From assembly GCF_000003195.3 (NCBI RefSeq), contig NC_012871.2, positions 46,757,110 to 46,821,109 of the forward strand: a DNA stretch of 64,000 bases, in the 5' to 3' direction. Under the pieces are notes generated by a model. The model had not been told where the DNA came from. It worked only from the letters and a program-made list of their open reading frames with translations, and did not search any database. Every line of letters starts with the position of its first letter. Positions within the stretch are counted from its first letter, which is position 1. This stretch comes from Sorghum bicolor (lineage: Eukaryota; Streptophyta; Magnoliopsida; Poales; Poaceae). Shown here in pieces: positions 33,337 to 44,700 of the stretch. The position numbers were made by a program, and so were the translations under genes.

Positions 33337-35755
33337 TCAACCGCGAGGGGCAGCCATTTGCTGCTTCTTGATCCTATCCCCAGCCTTCACCATGCTGAGG
33401 AAAAGATAACAAATGAGAAATTACAACACAGAATGGAGCTCAAAACAACTGTGATTGTACTGATGTTATATTGGCAAACCTGATATCATGAGGGGTTATA
33501 AATATCCATTGAGACCCTTGTGTGACAGCAAAATCTACTAGGGTGTCTAAGCTTATTTTGCGGCTCACCGCATCCTGCCAAATTCATATGGCACCAGTTA
33601 CCAAGTCTGTTCTGTTATTAAATGGGCAAAGATAATGGCAAAGGTCAGATGATTGCTCACCATGAATACATCAAACTCATCCATGGCCCTAAATGGTGCT
33701 TCTGTCATTCCATGAAGAGATAAGGTGAAGCAAAGGGTTGAGAAAGATCGTTCTCCACCTGGAGAGAATGACAGCATAAATAGAAGTTATACAATCAGAT
33801 AACACTGAACAAAAAAAAATCATGTATTTCTTTACCAATGTTCTCAAAGAATAAACAAAACTTGATTAATTAACTAGACTATTGGAAGCTGCAACTACCT
33901 GAAAGTCCTCTAGTGTCTCTAATGGTATCACGAGACGCATCTTGAGGCATTGTCAGCTACAGTGAACACCATAAACATTTTACTTAGACTGGTTCAAAAC
34001 CAAACATGTATTCATTTAGATAAACATTAAAAAAAGGAAATCTTGTGAAAGTAACTGACCTCAACAGACAGAACTTCGTTCTTATAGTCTACATTGATGT
34101 GCCCACTAATACCTTTCTTTCCCAGGTGCTCATTGAACCTTTCATATGCAAAAGGCAGAAAGACTCAGGGATAATCATATTCCATGATTGATAGGAAGAC
34201 TTGGAAGAAAATTTGGTGATGAGCATAGCACGGAACTTACAGCCACGTAAGCTGACGCTTCAAAAGACCCGCATTTCTCTGGAACTTCTTCCATCGCAAG
34301 TCCAATGCCTTTTGACATGCCTACAGAGCAATAAATTAGCTAAAAACAGATCCGTTTTGAGTGCATTACACATGAACTAGTAATCTAGTATATCTAATAC
34401 CACTATAGTTTTTTTTCTCAAATTGGCATGAGAGTTGCCAGTCATTATTATTACTTCAATGCGCCTACAAATCAATACTAAAACAATGCACAAGTCATGC
34501 AGATTTGGCTTGCCTATTGTATGTATCCACAATTAAAAATGAAAAGTTGTTATCAAATCACAACCCTTACCTGTTGATGGAGAAAAAAATCAAGCAAGCC
34601 TTTTAAAACAATGTGGATCTAGAAAGAATGAAGATATCAGGAAAATGGCATGGAACTTACATTTAATTTGTCCCTAAAACCTGCATACATTTGTTGTTTT
34701 CTCAAGATCTTCTGTCCTTTTTTGTCATGCAGTGCTCTCAGATCATCAATGGTCTCAGTATATCTGCACAAATATTTTTTACGAGAAAGTATCAGAACTC
34801 ATTGTTCATATATTATTATGAACATGCACAAACAATTGGTCAGACCTTCTGCTTTCTTGCTGAAATTTCTTGTTTAATTTACTAATACGAGCACTTAATT
34901 GTTCTATGGATCCATCAACACCCCCAAGAGCATCCACTTCACTCTCGGCACAAATTGTTGAAGCCTTTTCAAAATTCACCTACAAAAGAATATACAGTTA
35001 ATACTGGACTTGTGAGTCAAATAAACCCCTCCATCCAGCTGAAGTCACAAGGAAAATTTGGTGGCTAGCAGCTGGAAATTCTTTAACAGCTATGTGTCTT
35101 CCAATGTCTGTACTATGCATCTAAACAAGCACATGACTGTAATCTCTCTATTTTTTTTTACAAATGCAATATAAGTTGCAGCTTTTAGAATTTAGAACAG
35201 TAGATTTCAAGACCTTCTATGCACTAAATAGTTACTATGCAGAACACTAAATCTTTATTAAGGAATATTCTATGCTCAAACAAGCTAAATATTAGACTGT
35301 ACATTTTTTTATGGTGCAATATAACTAAACATAAAGGAAAATTATAGGGCGTTTGGGGTGGGAGGGTGCTGTTTACCTAAAATATCATGTTGTAATCAAG
35401 AAAATGATCAAAAAATCATGTATGAAGTACACCTAAATTTAAGTGTAGCCACAACAATTCGGTTTGAAATTCATCTTTGATGTTGAGATTCAAAAAACAA
35501 GTGCCACTGTCAGTACATGATGATCAGTACCAGGTTCAGGTTGACTACATACATGATTTTTGAAACTTGCAACATGGTATTTAGCTAACGAGGCGCCAAA
35601 TCTGCACTCGAAGGAAAAAGAGGGGGTTTGAACAAAGAAGCCAGTTACACAGCAATAACCTGATGAAGCTGTTGAAGACGTGTCAACTCTGATTCAGCCA
35701 TTGTAATAAGACCTAAAACCTTTGTTTCCATAACACGTTCATAGTGAGCCTTCTC
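33337..35755 (-). CDS. SMC6: SMC6 exons, end of coiled coil and ATPase head (nine exons)
   Basis: Compact part of the gene with short introns: 35660-35755, 34846-34979, 34661-34763, 34241-34320, 34060-34138, 33899-33956, 33661-33758, 33480-33574, 33337-33394. [18 protein letters not shown] starts the C-terminal head. [18 protein letters not shown] is the ABC signature and MDEFDVFM the Walker [13 protein letters not shown] and IFITPHDIS follow, and the stop TGA is at 33339-33337. The residue before MTEAPFR is Gly in LHGMTEA. Confidence 0.95.
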
Positions 35756-38700
35756 CTGAAAAAGGTTCAAAAATACAATGTAGTATCATGACCACAAAAG
35801 TATCAAGGACAGTATGCTATCTATTTATGTAGTATCATGACCACAAAAGTATCAACATAGCGAACAGTAACACACTGTTGCATTTAATAGCACTAGCCTG
35901 ACAGGAGTTGCAAAAGAAAGCAGGGCATTTTTCAGGTGGCAGCAAGAGATGAGCAATATAAGGAGCAGAAAAGAAACTCTTATTTCTGGAGAATCAAATA
36001 TTCAAATGCAACAAATTGAAACCACATGCTTTCACATAGCCCCTCTGCAATATCATCAAGCTGCAAAACGTGAGAAACCACACAGAATACCTTTATCTAA
36101 GGTTCAAGGAAATGATGTATTGAAAGGGAAGAAATGCCATCTCTAAGATCGACAATGGGTGCAGTGCAAGCAGCCACTACATCTGCAGTGATTTGCTTAA
36201 TCGTCCCAACCACTGCCTCTGAGTTGCGGTGTGTAGGAGGGGTCAGAGGTGGAGAGAGCATGGTAGAGGCAGTTGGAAGCAGGACAAAGAAGGAAGACAA
36301 CTTATGTCAAGAGTATATGAACAACCACACAGGCTGGGTCGCACGTGTGTATTTCATCCAGGCTTTTTCTCTTGAACACAGGAAAGTTGTGTCATTTTGT
36401 TTAAGAAGAAAAAAAATAGCCCAAACCTGCTCGAAAGAATGCAAGAGATGAGGGTGTGCAGAATTGTTTCACTATCACAGAGGGACCAGGCTGCTGGATG
36501 TGGTAGTCCTCGCTTAACAAGGCAATAACCTGTCCAACATCTGTTGTTAATAGTGTTAAGGTATAATAGTCAAGGGTATTAGTATAATCTCCTGGTCTAG
36601 GGTTTCCCTTTTGTGTCTCCTATGTACTCTATATATAGTCCCTATTGGGCCTCAATATTATCATCCAGTTGTCACTCTTTATTCGTAACACAGTACCAAA
36701 GTTCTAGGTTTGGGATCCAGCCACCACCCTTCCCTGCTGCACTCCGGCGCTCCCCCGGGAGATCCCATCTCTGCTCACAGGGGCAGCTTTGTAGATTCCT
36801 TTTAAGGTCTCAATCCATTCTTCGGATGGATCTTCAGCCACCTCTTTGCGGTCATCTGTGTGGCCATCAAATAGCGGATCGAGGCGCCCCTCCTCTGCTT
36901 TGTCGGCCTATCGGGGTAACCTCCGCCCGTTGCGACGCCATCCGCCCGTAAGCTTCAGCCTTTTAAAACAGAACAGAAGGGGAGAGAGAGCTGGCAACAA
37001 GGCAGGGCAAAGCTGGGCACCGGTGAAGAGGAGGGCATGGCTTGTGGCAGGAAAGAGGCAGCGCCGAGCAGTCCTCCAGTCGTGCGCGCACTTGGTCTGT
37101 ACAGACAAGCAGGCGGGCAGACATCCTCAGTCGACGCGGGGGAGGACAGGCGAGGCGACTCGCAGGGGTGCATCGCGTGGGGAATCTGCCGCGCAGGATG
37201 CGGGAGCAAACTCGTCGCAAGTGGGGAAGAAGAGAAAGTAGGCAGCAGCGTGCCAGCATAGCATGTATGTTTCTGTCTTTGCCTCTCCCTTTCTCCCCAA
37301 TCCCTTCTCTCTCCCAATCCCTCCCTACCTGCGCGCGTTCTCCCCAGTCCCTTATGAGTGTGTTTGGTTCCCTAGCTTAGGGGCTAGCCAAGCTCGCATA
37401 ATGCAACTTGGGCCTGTTTGGTTGCCTATATGGCCTGCTAGCCAGGCTTGGACAAACCCATTTCGTACGGATGGCTTGCTGGAAACGCCCACATCGGTCG
37501 TTCTAGCGGAGCCAGGCTCTCGCGCTGCCCTCCGCTCCCCTCACCTCCCGTGTGGTGCCCTTGCATGCGCGGCCACGGGCTCGTGCCCGGCGCAGTAGCC
37601 GCTCCTAGTTCAAGCCACCAGACCTAGATCCCGGCGCCCTCACCACCCCCAGCCCAGCCCCGGTGGCCTCGCCCGCATCTCCGCTCGCCCCCTCGCGGTG
37701 GCCTGCTAGGGAGAGGAAGGTAGGTCAACTGAGCTTCCATGTCGCGCGACGAAGCTTCCTTGGCGAGTGGAGGTCGTGTGTGGTGGAGGTCCTGTCTGTC
37801 CTCTCCGGTCAACGAGAGAAACAAGAGATCCCGAGGGCATCCTCTCCTCCACCTCCACCCATGGCGGCCTCCACCTTCAGTAGCAACGAGACGGCCCCCT
37901 TATTTGGCTTCCTCGGTGCCGCCGTCATGCTCGTCTTCTCCTGTAAGCACTCATCAAATCTCCCTCCCTCCCCCACCGGGATCCATCCATCCATTCCTCA
38001 CTCTCCTCACCCTCTCGCTCTGATGATGCCTAGGCATGGGCACCGCCTATGGGACAGCCAAGAGCGGCATCGGCGTCGCGTCCATGGGCGTCATGCGACC
38101 TGAGCTCACCAGGAAGTCCATCATCCCCGTCATCATGGCTGGAGTCCTTGGCATCTACGGCCTCATCATCGCCATCGCCAAGGTGTCGAAGTGCTACCAT
38201 GCCCATCACATGTTCGACACAAGTCTTCAAAGAGGTAAAGTCACCAGATGATGAAAGAGGTGATTCTATGCAAACTAAACCAGGCAACCAAACACACCGA
38301 TTCTTAGCCAGGCTTAACTAGTACAGGCAACCAAACATGTGCTGCTTGCATTGCCTAGCCAGCCTGTCTTAGTTTTGTTAGCCAGGCTTATCTAGGAAAC
38401 AAACCGAACACACCCTATCTCTCTCCCAATCCCTCCCTTCCCGTGCGCACACAAGGAATGGAAGGAGGGAGAGTGCTGCGCAGTAGAGATTTCTTTTCCA
38501 CCCAGGCGATGGGTCCCTTCTTTTCCCCACACGCAGGCACGTTTCCGACTAAGGCGACCACCGCAGCCTCCTTGGTGACACCAAGGACGCCTAACGCGAA
38601 AGGCGGACGCCATACACCCAGGCGACCCCGACACCCAGAAACTTTTCTTGCCTGGAAAATTAGGCAGCTCTTTTAAAACACTGATCAAGAACAGAAAATA

Positions 38701-41700
38701 CAATAGCTTTCAGCAGCACAAATTCGGTGTCCAGGGTGTTTATGTGTGTCCAATCTCAATTCTGCAGGGTGCTTGTCCAACAAGGGAAGCCTTACTTTTG
38801 TTACATCTACTAATGCCATAAGCTGTAAGTTGCAACACTTAGTCCCTCCAGGTGCAGGTTAGCTTTTTTACTAACTTTGCCAGACTTGTGGCAGCCATAT
38901 TGTTAACTGATAACCAAATCTCATAAAACCAACACTAAAGCACACAAATTAATACTTGTTAGAATAAGAGAATCACACCTGCTCAGCATCATGTATTTTT
39001 TCTTCAACAAGCTGCAATTCACGCTCAGCATCGCTAATAGACCCCATTTCAGCATGTGCAGACTCTGGAATAATGTTTTTAGCATTTAGTATATATAGAT
39101 AGAATTTACCACAGGGAAGCGGAAGCAGAGATATTTCTGTAAAAGCATGATACCAGATTGAATGAACAATTAAATTCCAAAACTTTTCATTCCAAAGTTC
39201 TGCCGTTAAGATGTTATTCAGAACAAATTGCAGAAATATAGCAGAAACAAGTTGGCAATCTAAATATTATGTTTTCTTTGCAGGTCAAAATAAAGACTGA
39301 TGGAACAGACATACATTGGTGAGACAAGTTTAAGAAAGATTAAAATATAACTTGTTCTGCAATCTAAATAGTAAATAGAATATTGTGTTTACTAAAATAA
39401 ACAAAGCAGGAAAAAACTGCAGTAAACAAACCGAGAAGGCCCAAAAGTTGTGTGTGCATCATTTCATCTCTTAACAAAGACATGTCCCACCAATGTAAAA
39501 ATACAAGGTGTGGATAACAAGAGAATTTTGAAATTACAACTGGTGGCCCTGACGTAACAGGTTGGCTTAATTGGAGCAGCCACATCACAAACTAAAATCT
39601 TAATACAACTGTTAGACTTTCTGATTTCATTATTGGGCTAACCCTAATCAGGGTGGCCATATAGTTAGGGATACATGGGCCTCATGGGCCTAGCCTCATG
39701 GGCCTAATACTCATATACTCTAACATCCCCCCGCAGTCTGAACTGCCGTCGCAGCGGAGTTCGCAGACTGGACACGAAAGAAAAGAGGTACAACACACGA
39801 GCTCCCCACAGACACAACTAGCCACTGGTGATGTTGAGGCTGGTACGGAACTCGGTGAATGTCGAGGACGGGAGACCCTTGGTGAAGATGTCGGCGAACT
39901 GGGAGGTGGTCGGGACGTGGAGGACCCGAACATCGCCGACAGCGACCCGGTCCCGGACGAAGTGTAGATCGATCTCCACATGCTTGGTCCTCTGGTGCTG
40001 GACCGGGTTGGTGGAGAGGTACACCGCACTGACGTTGTCGCAGTAGACCAGTGCGCTCCGGGAGAGAGGGCTGTGGAGCTCGGCGAGGAGCTGACGGAGC
40101 CAGGAAGCCTCAGCCACGCCGTTGGCGACAGCACGGTACTCCGCCTCGGCACTGGAGCGGGAGACGACCGGCTGTCGCTTGGACGACCAAGACACCAGGT
40201 TGCCGCCTAAGAAGACGGCGTAGCCGGAGGTGGAGCGGCGGGTGTCCGGGCACCCGGCCCAGTCGGCGTCGGTGTAGACGACGAGCTCGGTGGAGGACGA
40301 CCGTCGGTGAAGGAGAAGACCGAAGTCGACTGTGCCGCGGAGGTACCGTAGGATCCGCTTGAGAGCGGCGAGGTGTGGCTCCCGAGGATCATGCATATGG
40401 AGGCAGATCTGCTGTACTGCATAGGTGATATCCGGCCGAGTGAAGGTGAGGTACTGAAGTGCCCCGGCAAGACTCCGATAAGCGGTGGGATCTGTCACTG
40501 GTATACCCTCAGCCTCCGACCTCAGCCTCCGATATCTTGCCCTGTGTGTCAACCGGAGTGGAGCAGGGCTTGCAGTCAGTCATCCCAGCTCTCTCCAGGA
40601 TATCAAGAGTGTACTGCCGCTGGTGAAGGAGTAATCCAGCAGGGTGAGGCTCAACAGTGACCCCGAGAAAGTGATGTAGAGCACCCAGATCCTTCATGGC
40701 AAACTCCTGCTGAAGTGATGCAATGATCCGCCGAAGGAGTGACTCAGTGGAGGCTGTGAGGACAATGTCATCAACATAGAGCAGCAGATATGCAGTCTCT
40801 GACCCATGGTGATAGATGAACAGAGAGGTATCTGACTTGGCCTCCACAAACCCCAAAGTCAGCAGAAAAGCAGCAAACCGATGGTTCCACGCCCGGGGGA
40901 CCTGCTTCAGGCCGTAGAGAAACTTGTTGAGCCGACACACCATGTCAGGACAAGAAGAGTCAACAAATCCCGCCGGCTGACTGCAGTAGACTGTCTCAGT
41001 AAGAACGCCATGCAGGAAGGCATTCTTGACGTCCAGCTGATGCACGGGCCACCCGCGCGTGAGAGCCAGTGAGAGCACCGTGCGGACGGTGGCCGGCTTC
41101 ACCACCGGGCTGAAGGTCTCGTCGTAGTCGACACCGGGTCGCTGAGTGAAGCCCCGGAGAACCCAGCGAGCCTTGTACCGCTCAAGTGTGCCGTCAGCCC
41201 GGCGCTTGTGGGTCCAGATCCACTTGCCGGTGACGATGTTGGAGCCCGGCGGTCGTGGCACCAGATCCCATGTCTGGTTGGCGAGGAGGGCCGCGTACTC
41301 CTCTTCCATCGCGCGGCGCCAGTGAGGGTCCAGCAAGGCCTCGCGGACGGAAGAGGGTACCGGTGAGACCTGCGAGTCCCCGGGCATCGCCGCAAGAGCC
41401 CGGGGCTGCAGGGTCCCAGCCGCATGTCGCGTCACCATCGGGTGAACATGACGCGGGTGTCGGTGAAGGAGCGGTGGGTGGTACACCGGCGTCACGGCCC
41501 GAGTAGCTGAGTGCCGTGGCGGCGGGGTCGGTGTCGCCGGCGGGGAAGACGTCACCGGTGGCGCAGGTGACCCCGGCGAAGAGGGGGCCACCGGCGCCGC
41601 CGGAGGCAGCTGCGCCAGCCGGGCACGTCGCTGGTAGACGCGCACCGGCTGGGCGTAACGTGCCGGTGGGGCCGGTGTCGAAGGTGCCGACCCCACGTCG

Positions 41701-44700
41701 GGAGCACGTCGCTGGTAGACACGCACCGGCTGGGCAAAGCGTACCGGTGGGGCCGGTGTCGAAGGTTCCGACACGGGACCCGCGTCAGGCGCAGGGGCCG
41801 GGCCGGAAGGTGACACCTCGGGACCCGGGCAGGGTAGAGGCCCCGAGGTGTCACGGGCGTCAGACGACGTAGCAGTACCTGCAGGAAACACCGGAAACGG
41901 TGGCTGGACCACCGGGTCAGTAGGAAACACAGAGGAGAGGTCATGCTCCGAGGTGGAAGCAGGAGTGGCAATGGTGGAAAAGGGGAAGATCGACTCGTCG
42001 AACACCACATGGCGAGATATGAGGACTCGACGAGAGGTAAGGTCGTAGCATCGGTACCCCTTGTGATCCGGAAAGTACCAAGGAAGACACAGAGAGTCGA
42101 ACGGGGTGCCAGCTTATGAGGAGCGGTGGCGGTGGTGTTGGGATAACACGCGCACCCAAAGACTCGAAGGTGATCATAGCGAGGAGGGGTACCAAAGAGA
42201 GCGTGGTGAGGTGTGGGAGCTGGACAAGCAGCGGAAGGAAGGCGGTTAAGGAGGTAAGTGGAGGTGTGCAAGCTCTCGGCCCAAAAGCGAGCAGGAAGAG
42301 AGGCCTGGAGCAGGAGAGTGCGCACGGTGTCGTTGGTGGTGCGAATCATGCGCTCAGCCTTGCCGTTTTGAGAGGATGTATACGGGCAAGACATGCGCAA
42401 CTGGACACCGTGAGAGAGAAAGAAGGCACGGGAGGCGGAGTTGTCGAACTCCCGACCATTGTCACACTGGACAGCCTTGATAGTGAGGCCGAACTGAGTG
42501 GACACCCAAGCGAAAAAGTGGACAAGCGCGAGGAAAGCATCAGACTTTGCACGTAAAGGAAAAGTCCAGGAATAATGAGAATAATCATCCACCACCACAA
42601 GATAGTACTTGTATCCAGAAATACTGATGACAGGAGAGGTCCATAAGTCACAATGTACAAGGTCAAAAATGCGGGCCGCATGAGAAGAAGAACTAGAAAA
42701 AGGAAGACGAACATGTCGGCCCAGTTGGCACGCATGACACAAATGCTCATCGTGAGCCCAAGTACATCGAATATCGGAACTACGACTAAGCTGCATCAAA
42801 GCATCACGTCCAGGATGGCCGAGACGCCGGTGCCAAGTAGTGGAGGTGGTGGTGGCGAAGGCAGCTGACAAAACTGGCAAAGGAGGCGAGGCAGATGCCG
42901 GAAAGCGAAGAGTGTAAAGGGGCCCCGTGCTGTCACATCGGAGCAGAGGACGCCGGGAAGCCAAATCCTTCACAGTAAGACCAGAAGAGTCAAACTCCAC
43001 AGAACAAGAATTGTCAGCTGTAAAACGACGAATAGAAAGAAGATTGTGAACCATAGAAGGAGCAACAAGAACATCAGGAAGACGAAAGGAACCATGGGGG
43101 CCGGCAGCACCCACAGAGGTGACAGGAAGACAAGACCCATTAGCGACCATAATGGACGAAGGGAGAGATGGAGAAGGAGGGCGAACAGAAGAAAGTATAT
43201 CGGGGTTAGGAGTGGTGTGGTAAGTAGCCCCAGAGTCGGCGACCCACTCCGGCCCGACTGGGGGTGTCAGGGCCATGGTGCTGAAGGAGTGCGCCAAGGC
43301 CGCCTGGTCCCAGCCGGCCGACCCGGGCAAGGGCGTCGGTGGAGTAGCCCACGAGGACGCCGGAAACGGGGCCGCCCACGGGGTCACTGAGGGGAACCCC
43401 GGGGGAGTACCCGCAAGCATGGCCGTCGACGGGCGAGGCTCGCCACCGGAAGCCTGGAACGGCCACATGGAGATGCGCCCTGACCATGGGTGGTTGTAGG
43501 ATGGCCAGGGTGCACCTCGTGGAGGTGGCAGCGTCGTCGTGTTGCCCCCACGACCTGCTCCACGTCCCCCACCACGACGACGGCGGCCGCCACGGCCCCC
43601 CCCACCCCCGCTCGGCCCGGGGGGGAGAGGACCCAGAAGTGACGACTGTGGTGGGGTGGCGGGACGAGGTGGAGTGGCAGCGAGAGCAGTCGAGGAGGAG
43701 GACGAGGACCCCGAAGCGGAGGTGGACCCAGGCTGTAGGCCCTGAGTAAGCTCCTCCATGACAAGGTCGTCACGGACCTGCAGGAAGGTGGGGAAGGGCC
43801 GCTGCCTGGTGATCCACGTCCGGAGGTAGGAGTATCGGTCACTGAGCCCGCGGAGAACGTTGAGGACCAAGATGCGGTCCTCCACGGGCCAGCCGAGGTC
43901 GCCGAGGGAGTCCGCCATACCCTTCATCTGGCGGCAGTACTCGCTGACGGAGAGGTCGCCCTGGACGAAGGTGCGGAAGCTCGCGTCGAGCCGCAGAGCC
44001 CGGGCTTCGGCGTTGCCCAGGAACTGGCCCTCGAGCGCCAGCCAGGCCCCGCGAGCGCTCGGGGTGTTGCGGACGAGGTCGTGGAGATCCAGGGAGATCG
44101 TCCCCAGAATCCAGGAGAGGACGACGCTGTCGAGGCGAAGCCACGAGGGGGTCGGGACCGCCCCCGCGGCGTCGAGGAGGACGTGGTCGTCGAGGGCGTA
44201 GCGGCGGAGGGTGAGGAGGACCAAGTCCCTCCAGCGAGCGTAGGAGGGCGACTCGGGCTCGAGGACGACCGGGACGAGGAGGCGGATGTTCTGGACGCCC
44301 CCTGCCTGGTAGTGGAGCTGCACCACGTGGGGGTCGGCTGGATCGTGCCAGACGACCGAAGCCGATCCCGAGGACGTGGTCCCGACGTCAGGTGAGGCTG
44401 GAAGGCCGAGGAACTGCTCGGCGTCGGCGATCTGGCGGGCCAAGGCGTCGGCCGCGTCTCGCTCACGCTCCCAAGCAAGAGCGGCCTCACGCACGCGGGC
44501 CCGGCCCTCCGCAGCCGCAGCACGAGCAGTGACGAGGGCGGCGAGCAGGGAGGAGTCCGGACGGTGCATCACGGGCGGCGGAGGCGGGGCAGGGAAGGGG
44601 GCCGCGGACGGAGCTCCCGCGCGCGTCCCTGCTGCCAGACCAGGGGCCGGTCCCCTGGGCAGAGGCCCCGAGGCCGTGAGCAGCGGCAGAGAGGAGACAT

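Noticed and set aside
33661..33758. Possibility that the SMC gene is SMC5 or another ABC ATPase
   Set aside because: The signature exon and the following [12 protein letters not shown] and ITPHDIS text, plus the MAAPRG-type end and the hinge wording, fit plant SMC6 rather than SMC5 or RAD50.
37861..38251. Functional V-ATPase subunit c gene
   Set aside because: Homology ends after GLIIAI, half the protein including the proton-carrying helix is missing, and the piece sits between inverted repeats inside another gene's intron.
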